Below, piece by piece: positions 19,490-27,961 of a stretch of DNA of 41,717 nucleotides. The stretch is from positions 1-41,717 of the forward strand of contig DRGL01000033.1 of NCBI GenBank assembly GCA_011050085.1, given 5' to 3'. Origin of the DNA: Pricia antarctica. GTDB lineage: Bacteria > Bacteroidota > Bacteroidia > Flavobacteriales > Flavobacteriaceae. The notes under the pieces are model-generated. The model saw only the letters and a program-made list of their open reading frames with translations, was not told the DNA's origin and ran no database searches. How positions within the stretch are numbered: the first letter of the stretch is position 1; each line of letters opens with the position of its first letter. A program made the position numbers and the translations under genes.

Positions 19490-19811
19490 ATAATGAAATT
19501 GAAGCTAGTTGTTTGAGTTAGTTGAGTTGAGAAATCCCCGAAATTAATACTTCGGGGATTATCTTCTGTTAAATTTTTTTATATCCCATATTTTATTTTG
19601 TTGCACGAACGTACTCATCAAAAAAATACCAATAGTAAATTAATTTGGTAAAACTCGAATCATATCTTTAAGTATTAGATGAAATTATACATAGTTGCGA
19701 TTTGATATTTTTAATGCAACGTCAAAATAAATACGAGATACTACCTATTTCACTGTTCGTATTGAAATATTGGGATTATGCTGATTTTTTATAGATAATC
19801 CAGGTTGTAAA
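19490..19811. other. Intergenic region susD to FMN-protein gene
   Basis: About 320 bp. Besides the stem-loop at 19533-19560 it contains a TTGAG-rich tract (19514-19530) before the hairpin and very AT-rich DNA after it, which may hold a promoter for the next operon. No gene is seen. Confidence 0.5.
19533..19580 (+). terminator. Stem-loop terminator after susD
   Basis: A perfect 10-bp inverted repeat, AATCCCCGAA (19533-19542) and TTCGGGGATT (19551-19560), with an 8-base loop, followed at 19574 by a run of seven T. The T-run begins 13 bases after the stem, longer than in a textbook intrinsic terminator, so it may be a partial terminator or an RNA-stabilising 3' end of the susCD message. Confidence 0.7.
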
Positions 19812-20924
19812 TTGAAAAGACAACTACATATCTTCGGAATGATTTTAAGTTCAGCTGTGCTATGGTTTGGCATGTCTGCTTTAGGATACACCCATAAAAA
19901 AGAAAGAAGTCAAAAAGTATTTACCGCTTATTTAAAGGATTCGGTGGAAGTAGAGGTGTACTTGGTGTACGATGAAAGGGAAGTGCCCTTAAAATACTTC
20001 AGTCATATCAAGTCGCCCGTTTGCGAAGAAGGAATTTGTTATGAGCTGATTGTTGACCTTCATTGGGATGTTTTAGGTCACTTTTTGGAATACAGAGAAG
20101 AGCCCAAAAATCCGTTTACCAAATTCGACCATATAAGATTTTCCGAATCGGACCACCAAAAATTAAAAAGTATATTGGCCGATAAAACTTCTTTACTGGC
20201 CAACTATGATGCGGAGGAATTGGTGGACACCGAGATTGAAATACAATCGGATATTATCGACGCAGTTACCGGTGCCACATACCAATCTTTAAAGGGAGCA
20301 GTAGTTCCCGGAGCCGTCTATAGCTCCCATACTTTATGGCATATAGTGAACGATAATATCTCAGATCAAATCATGGAACACACGGAATCCGTGATGAACG
20401 ACCCACTGTTGATTTCCTTGTTAGAATCAAAGAGGTATAATTTGCAGCTCTACGCCTTAAAAAAAGTGGATTTCAAAATTGATAAATATGTTCCTTACGT
20501 TTTTAGATTGATTTCCGAAGGTGAATCCTACGTTCCGTATTTTGCTATCGAAAAAATACCTCAAGAGATATGGGCTAGTACAATATATCAAGAAAAATCT
20601 ATTCGACTTTTGGAAAAAGTGGAGTTTAAATTGCAAAATGAAATACTAGGCAAATTGCAACACAATTCTATAAGCGATTCTTCTTTGAGATTACTGACGA
20701 CCAAGATAAATGTTCTTGATAAAAACCAAATCGAAAAGGTGTTTCAAATTCTGTATGCCAATAAAGATAAACTTACCCGTAACTCGATTGATGAAATCGC
20801 TTCTCTTCTATCTTCTGATGAAATATTAATTTCGACTTCGGCCTATGACTTACTCAAAAAAGTCGGTCTTCAATATAAGCACATAGTAATTGAACTAAAG
20901 GAATATAAATATAAAACTAAATAA
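19812..20924 (+). CDS. Putative periplasmic FMN-binding (flavinylation-motif) protein with helical-repeat C-terminus
   Basis: 370 residues, apparently starting at TTG (19812); an ATG at 19839 would shorten the signal region. Residues 8-26 are hydrophobic (signal peptide or anchor). The key feature is 'DIIDAVTGATYQS' (residues 147-159): it fits the D-x-x-[ST]-G-A-T motif of NqrC/RnfG-type FMN-binding domains, in which ApbE attaches FMN to the last Thr, here Thr156. Two cysteines ('CEEGIC', 71 and 76) could form a disulfide. Residues about 190-370 look like HEAT-type helical repeats. It ends 7 bp before the Tat-exported FAD oxidoreductase at 20932, suggesting the two work together, perhaps as an electron acceptor and a dehydrogenase. 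The FMN attachment is an inference from the motif; no ApbE gene is in the window. Confidence 0.6.
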   Translation: MKRQLHIFGMILSSAVLWFGMSALGYTHKKERSQKVFTAYLKDSVEVEVYLVYDEREVPLKYFSHIKSPVCEEGICYELIVDLHWDVLGHFLEYREEPKNPFTKFDHIRFSESDHQKLKSILADKTSLLANYDAEELVDTEIEIQSDIIDAVTGATYQSLKGAVVPGAVYSSHTLWHIVNDNISDQIMEHTESVMNDPLLISLLESKRYNLQLYALKKVDFKIDKYVPYVFRLISEGESYVPYFAIEKIPQEIWASTIYQEKSIRLLEKVEFKLQNEILGKLQHNSISDSSLRLLTTKINVLDKNQIEKVFQILYANKDKLTRNSIDEIASLLSSDEILISTSAYDLLKKVGLQYKHIVIELKEYKYKTK

Positions 20925-20931
20925 AATCACA

Positions 20932-22866
20932 ATGTCAAAACGAAGAGATTTTATGAAAGCGCTTGGAATTGGCTCGGGCGCTTTCTTTATGAGTCCAATT
21001 ACTGTCTTTGGCGAAAGCCATGAAGATGGACGGGATTGTGACCGAAGAAAATCGGGGTTACCAAATGGCGAATTGACAGAGAAATTAAATGTTTACGAAA
21101 AAAAAGAATATCATACCGATATAGTAATTTCGGGAGGTGGCATGGCGGGCCTCTGTGCTGCAATAGCGGCTGCTAGAAATGGTAGTAAGGTTATTCTTTT
21201 ACAGGATAGGTCTAGGTTGGGCGGCAACGCCAGTAGCGAAATACGAATGCATATTTCAGGCGCAAGCCAACTGAAACAGGTTTGGAGGGAAACAGGTATC
21301 CTCGAGGAGCTAGTGCTTACGGAAGCAGCCGAGAATCCACAACGGTCATATGAAATGTGGGACTATGTCTTGTACGACAAGGTGGTGTCCGAAGAAAACA
21401 TCACTCTGTTGCTTGACACCACCTTGTACGATGCCGAGGTTGTCGACGGAAAAGTTGAAAAAGCATGGGCTATTTGTTCTCCTACGGAAGAAATATCAAT
21501 TATCAAAGCAAAGTTTTTCGCCGATTGCACTGGTGACGCGACCATGGCAGCCAAAGTAGGCGCATCATACATGAGAGGGAGGGAAGCTAAATCGAAATGG
21601 GGGGAATCGCTTGCAGTAGATGTAGCCGATCAAAAAACCATGGGAAACAGCCTGTTGTTCATGGCGAAACAATTCGATAAAGAAATGCCGTATACCCCGC
21701 CCGAATGGTCTAGAAAGTATACTACAAAAGATTTTATCCATCGAGGGATTGCCAATTATGAATACGGATATTGGTGGCTTGAACTAGGTGGGCAAATTAA
21801 TATTATAAGGGATGGCCAACAGAATAGGCACGACTTGTTGAGCGTTCTTTTTGGTGTTTGGGATTACATCAAAAATTCTGGCAATCATCCCGATTCAGAA
21901 AAATGGGCCCTTACTTGGGTGGGGATGATTCCTGGTAAACGTGAAAGCAGAAGGATAGAAGGAGATTTCATAATGAAGCAGAAAGATGTGCAATCTGCAA
22001 CCCTTTTCACTGATAGGGTCGCTTATGGAGGCTGGCCTTTAGACGACCACCCGCCAGGAGGTATGGATACCACAGGAGATGTTCCATATGTATCCATTCC
22101 TTTGAAAGAGCCGTATTCAATACCATTAAGATCACTTTACAGCAAGAATATAAAAAACCTTTTCGCCGCAGGTCGTAATATCAGTGTTTCACATGTTGCC
22201 CTATCGTCTACACGCGTAATGGCCACTTGTTCTACATTGGGCCAAGCTATTGGCACCGCTATGGCCTATTGTAATCAACATAGTATACTACCCGCAATGT
22301 TAGTAAATGATGTGGCTCATATGACCACCCTTCAACAATTATTGCTTAGACAAGACCAAGCGCTACTAGGCATTATAAATGATGACAAAAGCGATTTGGC
22401 CAAAATTGCACAAATTAGTGCTTCCTCAGAGACAAAAGATGGTGCAGCGAACAATATTATAGACGGGATCAATAGAGATGTAAATGACGGTAAAACGCAT
22501 CAGTGGCGAGCTAATATGGAAGCTGGAGAGCAATGGCTTGAATTAGTCTGGGATTCACCCATGGCAATAAATAAAATTGAGCTAACATTCGACACAGGAC
22601 TACACCGATATTTACGTATCTCAGGTCAAGATTCAGTTAATGATCAACAGGAGAGAGGGCCGCAACCTGAAACCATTGCTGACTATACCATTGTTGCCAA
22701 AGGGAAAAATATTAACGGTGTAGTTGCCGAAAACAAAAATAATTTTTTAAGAAAAGTGGTACATGATTTTGAAAGTGTTGAGGTAAGTTCTTTACAAATG
22801 AGAGTTGAAAGAACTAATGGAGACCCATTTGCAAAGATTTTTGAAATAAGATGTTATAAAGAATAA
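20932..22866 (+). CDS. Tat-exported FAD-dependent oxidoreductase (FAD_oxidored family) with discoidin-like C-terminus
   Basis: 644 residues. N-terminal twin-arginine signal ('SKRRDFMKALGIGSG'), so it should be folded with its cofactor before export. The Rossmann dinucleotide motif 'VISGGGMAGLCAAIAAA' (about 65-81) is followed by 'RLGGNASSEIR', typical of the PF12831 group. Further conserved segments are 'WVGMIPGKRESRRIEGDF' and 'LFAAGRNISVSHVALSSTR' (second FAD-contacting stretch). From about residue 490 there is a discoidin/F5-8-like beta-sandwich ('WLELVWDSPMAINKIELTF'), likely to bind carbohydrate. It probably oxidises a sugar or glycan in the periplasm. It has a paralogue at 31888 and follows the putative FMN protein by 7 bp. 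Substrate unknown. Confidence 0.82.
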   Translation: MSKRRDFMKALGIGSGAFFMSPITVFGESHEDGRDCDRRKSGLPNGELTEKLNVYEKKEYHTDIVISGGGMAGLCAAIAAARNGSKVILLQDRSRLGGNASSEIRMHISGASQLKQVWRETGILEELVLTEAAENPQRSYEMWDYVLYDKVVSEENITLLLDTTLYDAEVVDGKVEKAWAICSPTEEISIIKAKFFADCTGDATMAAKVGASYMRGREAKSKWGESLAVDVADQKTMGNSLLFMAKQFDKEMPYTPPEWSRKYTTKDFIHRGIANYEYGYWWLELGGQINIIRDGQQNRHDLLSVLFGVWDYIKNSGNHPDSEKWALTWVGMIPGKRESRRIEGDFIMKQKDVQSATLFTDRVAYGGWPLDDHPPGGMDTTGDVPYVSIPLKEPYSIPLRSLYSKNIKNLFAAGRNISVSHVALSSTRVMATCSTLGQAIGTAMAYCNQHSILPAMLVNDVAHMTTLQQLLLRQDQALLGIINDDKSDLAKIAQISASSETKDGAANNIIDGINRDVNDGKTHQWRANMEAGEQWLELVWDSPMAINKIELTFDTGLHRYLRISGQDSVNDQQERGPQPETIADYTIVAKGKNINGVVAENKNNFLRKVVHDFESVEVSSLQMRVERTNGDPFAKIFEIRCYKE

Positions 22867-23371
22867 GTCTTAAAATATTTAATTTAATACGTTTTGAGTT
22901 TCTAGTGACCACTTCACTAATGTTCATGCTTTGATACCAAAAAGGTATACAATCGAAAAATTTTCATGCATAAAGCTTATTCAAAGCACAAATCCCCTTC
23001 TAGATTTTGAAAGCAAGCTTAAAATTACTCAAATGAACAAAGCTATCTACATCCTGATTATTGTTATTATTCTGTATAAAAACGATAAACTAACTTGTCA
23101 AAAGTTTTAAATAAGATTTGATATTTCTTGAAATTCTAAAATGGTACAACATTGTATTCCCGAAAGAATATTTCTCTAGTAGTACGACTTCCATAGCCTG
23201 AGTATTAAAAAATAGTTGCTATGTTAAGAATTTTGCGAGGGCCTTCGGAAGGATAAGAAATTTTGAAATGGCAACTCAGTTATAACAAAAAGAAAAAGGG
23301 TAAGCAATGGCTGAAACACTTCTATACAAGTGTTATTAACTGGTTACTTTATACCTCTTAAAGCAAATTTC
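22867..23371. other. Intergenic region before the NagA-like gene
   Basis: About 500 bp of AT-rich DNA with no gene that I can support on either strand. A short CCTTCGGAAGG palindrome lies near 23242-23252 but is not followed by a T-run. The region probably contains the promoter of the nagA-Nramp-nagB block. Confidence 0.45.
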
Positions 23372-24583
23372 ATGAAAATTGTTACATCGATAGTAGTTCT
23401 GTTTTTTTATATGATTGGGACGTCACAGACGAACGAAATGGCACAGTTAGAGGGAATACTTTACAAAGATCACTCATTGGTCTCTATCCAAACTTTTAAC
23501 GGAGATATTTCTAAGATAAATCGACTTTCGCAAAACGTGAAGGATTCTAGACCCTTTATTGCGCCAGGCTTGATTGACATTCAGATTAATGGCTTCGTAG
23601 GCGTAGATTTTTCTGGTCCCGACCTCACTGTTGAAGGTGTCAAAAAAGCCACGCAGGCTCTTTGGGAAGCAGGAGTTACATCGTATTTCCCAACGGTGAT
23701 CACCAGTGATTTTAATCGATTGAAAAAAAACTTTGCCGTACTGGCTGAAGCAAGAAAGGATCCTGAAATAGCATTATCTATACCTGGTTTTCACTTAGAA
23801 GGACCCTATATTTCACCGATTGCAGGCTTTCGTGGCGCCCATTTGGAAAAATACATTAAAAACCCGGATTGGAGCGAATTTCAGGAACTCCAAAGAGCGG
23901 CTGAAAACGGGATTAAATTAATTACAGTTGCTCCAGAACTTGTCGGGGCCATCCCTTTCATACGAAACTGTACGAATAGTGGAGTCATAGTTTCTCTCGG
24001 CCATCATAACGGTTCTGCCAGCGACGTGCAGTTTGCAGTAGATGCAGGTGCGCGAATGGTTACACACTTGGGCAATGGTTGTGCCAACGAGATTGACCGC
24101 CACCTCAATCCCCTTTGGCCCCAATTATCGGAAGACCGGATCCATATCAGTATTATTGCAGATGGGTTTCATCTGACCAAGGAAGAAGTACGTACATTTT
24201 ATAAGGTAAAAGGAGTGGAAAATACCATATTGGTCTCCGACGCCTTAGATTTAGCCGGCCTGCCTCCAGGAGAATATCGTCGTGGAGAACGTAAACTTTT
24301 ATTGACACAAGATGTAGTCAAACTGCCAAAGGAAAATGTTTTAGCTGGTGCCACATCCCCTATTAGCAAATGCGTTGGAGTGGTAATGGATTTTACCCAA
24401 TGTTCTTTACGGGACGCTATACAAATGGCAAGTAGCAATCCAGCACGAATGTTTTCGTTGGAAGACTTAGGGGATGTGGAGCAAGGTAAGAGAGCTGATT
24501 TGATACTTTTTACTATGGAAAATAACAAGATGGTGGTTAAAAAAACGTATATCCAAGGACAATTGGTCTATTCGCAGAAGTAA
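23372..24583 (+). CDS. Secreted N-acetylglucosamine-6-phosphate deacetylase-like amidohydrolase
   Basis: 403 residues from the ATG at 23372, chosen because it directly starts a signal peptide ('MKIVTSIVVLFFYMIGTSQ'); an earlier in-frame start at 23330 adds 14 residues without purpose. The NagA amidohydrolase pattern is complete: 'APGLIDIQINGFVGVDF', 'FHLEGPY' (metal ligand Glu143), 'LGHHNGS' (His211), 'THLGNG' (His232), 'IADGFH' (His267) and 'LVSDALDLAGLPPG' (catalytic Asp290). Classical NagA is cytosolic and deacetylates GlcNAc-6-phosphate. This one appears exported, where sugar phosphates are not expected, so its substrate is more likely an unphosphorylated N-acetyl amino sugar or a similar amide. 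The stop codon is 3 bp from the start of the transporter at 24587, implying coupled expression. Confidence 0.82.
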   Translation: MKIVTSIVVLFFYMIGTSQTNEMAQLEGILYKDHSLVSIQTFNGDISKINRLSQNVKDSRPFIAPGLIDIQINGFVGVDFSGPDLTVEGVKKATQALWEAGVTSYFPTVITSDFNRLKKNFAVLAEARKDPEIALSIPGFHLEGPYISPIAGFRGAHLEKYIKNPDWSEFQELQRAAENGIKLITVAPELVGAIPFIRNCTNSGVIVSLGHHNGSASDVQFAVDAGARMVTHLGNGCANEIDRHLNPLWPQLSEDRIHISIIADGFHLTKEEVRTFYKVKGVENTILVSDALDLAGLPPGEYRRGERKLLLTQDVVKLPKENVLAGATSPISKCVGVVMDFTQCSLRDAIQMASSNPARMFSLEDLGDVEQGKRADLILFTMENNKMVVKKTYIQGQLVYSQK

Positions 24584-24586
24584 TCC

Positions 24587-25828
24587 ATGAAAGAAAACAG
24601 TATAATTCAAAAGATTCTCATTGCATTAAGCGCCGTAGGTCCGGGCCTGTTCCTTATTGGGTACAATATCGGTACGGGGAGTGTGACCACCATGGCAAAG
24701 ACAGGGGCAGAACACGGAATGGCACTGTTTTGGGCTCTTATACTTTCCTGTATTTTTACCTACGTCCTAATGATAGCCTATGGTAAAGTTACCTTAGTAA
24801 CCGGAAAAACCGCATTGTTCAATATAAAATCGGAATTCAAATATGGATGGGTGCTGTCTCTTTATATCATCACCGCCCTTATCATTGGCGAACTGCTTGC
24901 CCTTATTGGGGTAATGGGCATTGTCGCCGACCTGGTACAAGAAGGCATCCAGATTGCTTTCGATGGTATAATAGTCAAAACCGTTTGGATCATCCTGTTC
25001 TTTGTTGTTATTCTCTCTTTTCTTCTCTGGTACGGTCGCTACCGGACCTTTGAGAAAATACTGACGGTTTTGGTGATGCTGATGGGACTATCCTTTTTGG
25101 TCGTTTTTTGTATGGTAAAGCCCAACTTTTCCACTTTGGTCTATGGCATTGTCCCAAGCATTCCTGATACTCCCGGAGCGCTCGGGCTAATCGCCGCCAT
25201 AACGGGCACGACATGCTCGGCCGCCGTATTTATTATGCGCAGCACCGTAGTCGCTGAAAAGGGTTGGGGAATCAAAAACTTAAAGGAAGAGAAAAAGGAT
25301 GCCGCAGTTTCTGCTTCCATGATGTTGTTGTTGAGCGGGGCGATTATGGCGGTCGCCGCAGGTACTCTCTATGTCTCTGGCCAGACCCTTGAGAACACGG
25401 TCGAGATGATTGGTCTTTTCGAACCTATCGGTGGAAAGGCCGCGGCCTTTATTTTGATTGTCGGTATCGCCGGGGCGGGACTTTCGACCATTTTTCCTAT
25501 CGTACTGATTGCCCCTTGGTTGGTCGCCGATTATCGCGGCACTCCGAGAAATATACATTCGACATCATCGCGGATACTTATTTTCGCGGCCCTTTTGTTC
25601 ACGTTTGGGTCGGTCTTTTTGGAGGAACGTCCACCCGCACTCATGGTATTTTCACAGGCTTTTCAGGCCTGTATCTTACCCGCTGTTGCAATACCGATTT
25701 TTGTGCTTATCAACAAGAAAAAACTCATGCACAAATACACAGCTAAGACCCGATGGAACATTGGTATCGTATCTGTGATATTGTTTTCGCTACTGACGAC
25801 TTGGTTCGCCATTGCTGAATTTGTTTGA
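24587..25828 (+). CDS. Nramp-fold transporter lacking the metal-site motifs
   Basis: 413 residues with about eleven hydrophobic helices. The start resembles Nramp/MntH ('LSAVGPGLFLIGYNIGTG'), but the TM1 signature DPGN is replaced by I-G-T-G (residues 28-31). In TM6 the Met-Pro-His of metal carriers is replaced: 'ITGTTCSAAVFIMRS' has Ser-Ala-Ala at about 211-213. Both halves of the known Mn2+/Fe2+ binding site are therefore absent, although fold and length agree with the family (about 400-440). Encoded between a NagA-like and a NagB-like protein and 3 bp from the former, it may carry an amino sugar, its deacetylated product or another organic compound. Automatic annotation would probably say 'divalent metal transporter', which I consider doubtful here. 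Confidence 0.7.
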   Translation: MKENSIIQKILIALSAVGPGLFLIGYNIGTGSVTTMAKTGAEHGMALFWALILSCIFTYVLMIAYGKVTLVTGKTALFNIKSEFKYGWVLSLYIITALIIGELLALIGVMGIVADLVQEGIQIAFDGIIVKTVWIILFFVVILSFLLWYGRYRTFEKILTVLVMLMGLSFLVVFCMVKPNFSTLVYGIVPSIPDTPGALGLIAAITGTTCSAAVFIMRSTVVAEKGWGIKNLKEEKKDAAVSASMMLLLSGAIMAVAAGTLYVSGQTLENTVEMIGLFEPIGGKAAAFILIVGIAGAGLSTIFPIVLIAPWLVADYRGTPRNIHSTSSRILIFAALLFTFGSVFLEERPPALMVFSQAFQACILPAVAIPIFVLINKKKLMHKYTAKTRWNIGIVSVILFSLLTTWFAIAEFV

Positions 25829-25905
25829 TAATGCCAGGGCCTCGGTCAGGATCATAATTTAAAAATAGTAACCCATCAAAAATGTAACCCAGTAACCATA
25901 AAGAA

Positions 25906-26664
25906 ATGAAAAAAACGCTAAAAATAGAAAACTTGGATGTTGCCGTTTACGAAGAACCTATCGCCATGGGAAGGGCGGCTGCCAACTATGTACAAAAGAA
26001 ACTAACGGAGGCCATTGGCCGCAAGGGAAGTGCCAATCTGATTTTGGCCACGGGGTCATCGCAATTCAAGTTCCTCGAAGCTCTTATGGAAATAGACATC
26101 GATTGGAAAAAAATCACGGTCTTCCATCTTGACGAATACAAGGATATTTCTGATACCCATCCGGCTAGTTTCCGAAAATACCTCAAGGAAAGGATATTGG
26201 ATGCCGTAAATCCAAAAAAAATTTACTTCCTCAATGGTGATGCCGAAAATGTTGAAACTGAAATGCAACAGTATGCCACAGCCTTGAAAGAACATCCGAT
26301 TGATATCGCCTGTATCGGTATTGGCGAGAACGGGCATATTGCGTTCAACGATCCGTCCGTAGCCGATTTCAACGACCCAAAGCTGGTCAAACTGGTCACC
26401 TTGGACGAAGCCTGCAGAAACCAACAGCTTGGCGAAGGCTGGTTCCCGACCTTTGACGATGTTCCTGAACAGGCGCTAACCCTAACCATTACGGCCATAA
26501 TGAGCTGCAAAGCGATCAGCTGCGTAGTGCCGGACGATAGAAAGGCGGAAGCTGTCTATAACACTCTTTACCATGAAATGAATACGGATTGCCCCGCCAC
26601 TGTTTTGAGAAAGCATCCGGAAACCCGATTGTTTTTGGATTCGGATTCTGCATCTAAAATCTGA
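25906..26664 (+). CDS. nagB: Glucosamine-6-phosphate deaminase-like protein
   Basis: 252 residues, no signal peptide, so cytosolic. NagB features: 'LILATGSSQFKFLEAL' (phosphate-binding P-loop-like turn), 'VFHLDEYKDI' (Asp76, equivalent to the proton-acceptor Asp72 of E. coli NagB) and 'CIGIGENGHIAFNDP'. Compared with the E. coli motif GNDGHIAFNEP, the catalytic Asp141 position is Asn142 and Glu148 is Asp149, while the His is kept (His144). The family turns glucosamine-6-phosphate into fructose-6-phosphate and ammonia. The changed pair may mean a sub-family with altered kinetics or substrate. It is 77 bp after the transporter; no hexosamine kinase is seen, so phosphorylation must come from elsewhere. 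Confidence 0.85.
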   Translation: MKKTLKIENLDVAVYEEPIAMGRAAANYVQKKLTEAIGRKGSANLILATGSSQFKFLEALMEIDIDWKKITVFHLDEYKDISDTHPASFRKYLKERILDAVNPKKIYFLNGDAENVETEMQQYATALKEHPIDIACIGIGENGHIAFNDPSVADFNDPKLVKLVTLDEACRNQQLGEGWFPTFDDVPEQALTLTITAIMSCKAISCVVPDDRKAEAVYNTLYHEMNTDCPATVLRKHPETRLFLDSDSASKI

Positions 26665-26727
26665 GGGTATCGATACTAGGGGCTTTTTATAAGTACTATC
26701 TCAACTTATTTTTATTACAATTATTTT

Positions 26728-27918
26728 ATGAAAGAGTTCAGTTTTATAGTTAGCCTGCTTTTGACGGCAGTTTCTACCGCCCAAATTAGTATGGACACGA
26801 ATTATGCCGGTGCCAATGTGATAATCGATAGCGTAGCCGTCGATACCGTGTATTTTAGACCCGATCTTCGAACTACGCAGGGTAAGTGGTTCTATTGGAA
26901 TTTTAGGGCGGTTTCGAATGTCGCAAAAAAATGGTATTTCAAGGCGAACGACGATAATATTCTTACCAGCTTGGGGGCCAGTTTCTCGACTGATGGAGGC
27001 AATTCTTGGCAATGGATAAATCAAGATGACAACCTTGGCCCGAACCTGTTCTCGTATACCTTCGAGGGGGATGATGCGACAGTGCGCTTGAGCATTGGAC
27101 AACCTTATACCGAAAAAAATTTCAAGCGGTATATAGAATCATATAAGAATGATGATAGACTTAAGCTGTCCGTTTTGACAACCACGCGAAAGGGAAGGGA
27201 GGTCGAAAGGATGACCATAAGCGATTTCAGCATCGAGCCCAGATATAAGATATTGATAACCTCCCGTCATCATGCTTGTGAAATGATGTCCAACTATATG
27301 GTCGAAGGCATTGTTGGTTCCTTGTTGAGTGATGACCCCAAAATGGTTTCTCTCTTAAAAAATGCCGAGATAACCATCATCCCATTTGTTGACAAGGACG
27401 GGGTCGAGGAAGGTGACCAAGGAAAGAACAGATGGCCCCGGGACCACAACAGGGATTATTCCGGGACCAGCATCTACGAATCGACTTCGGCCATCCGCGA
27501 GTTAAAGGAAGACTGGATCAAAGATGATACTTGGATTGCTATAGACCTGCATAACCCATGGATTTTAGGAAAAGGTGCCGAAAGAATTTATTTTGTTGGT
27601 AAGGAACCACCTGCTTTTGAAAAACAACAAAAGAAATTGGCGCAGATTTTGTCAAATTCCTATCAAGGAGAACTTAGTTTCAACAGTGAAAACAACTTTT
27701 TGGCATGGGGAGAGTCCTGGAACACAAATTCTAATAATACAAAGGGATGGTCATTTGGAACTTGGTCAAAATCTTTTTTTAAAAAGGGTTTGATTTTAGG
27801 GACTACCGTAGAATTCCCTTATGCCTTGAACGGTGATCAAGTCGTTACTGCGCAGAACGCAAGAGAATTCGGACGAGATTTGATCTACGCTTTAAAGCTA
27901 TATATCGACCAACAATAA
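26728..27918 (+). CDS. Secreted M14-family zinc carboxypeptidase
   Basis: 396 residues with a short signal peptide ('FIVSLLLTAVSTAQ'). Residues about 20-130 resemble the beta-sandwich N-terminal domain that precedes cytosolic-carboxypeptidase-type M14 enzymes ('GKWFYWNFRAVSNV'). The catalytic domain has the zinc motif 'SRHHACEMMSNY' (His182, Glu185), 'AIDLHNPW' (His275 as third ligand) and a likely catalytic Glu362 in 'GTTVEFPYALNG'. All required residues seem present. It should remove C-terminal amino acids or cleave an amide bond outside the cytoplasm. Its place between a NagB-like enzyme and a GH31 glycosidase suggests action on a peptide- or aminoacyl-linked glycan; this is inference. Confidence 0.82.
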   Translation: MKEFSFIVSLLLTAVSTAQISMDTNYAGANVIIDSVAVDTVYFRPDLRTTQGKWFYWNFRAVSNVAKKWYFKANDDNILTSLGASFSTDGGNSWQWINQDDNLGPNLFSYTFEGDDATVRLSIGQPYTEKNFKRYIESYKNDDRLKLSVLTTTRKGREVERMTISDFSIEPRYKILITSRHHACEMMSNYMVEGIVGSLLSDDPKMVSLLKNAEITIIPFVDKDGVEEGDQGKNRWPRDHNRDYSGTSIYESTSAIRELKEDWIKDDTWIAIDLHNPWILGKGAERIYFVGKEPPAFEKQQKKLAQILSNSYQGELSFNSENNFLAWGESWNTNSNNTKGWSFGTWSKSFFKKGLILGTTVEFPYALNGDQVVTAQNAREFGRDLIYALKLYIDQQ

Positions 27919-27961
27919 TCCATTCTACAATTTGATTTAATCTGCAATAAAATAAACCACT

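Noticed and set aside
23242-23252. CCTTCGGAAGG palindrome as a terminator
   Set aside because: Loop too small and no T-run follows.
26056-26510. Overlapping - strand frames of 122 and 95 codons inside nagB
   Set aside because: Antisense shadows of a conserved enzyme; no signal or motif.
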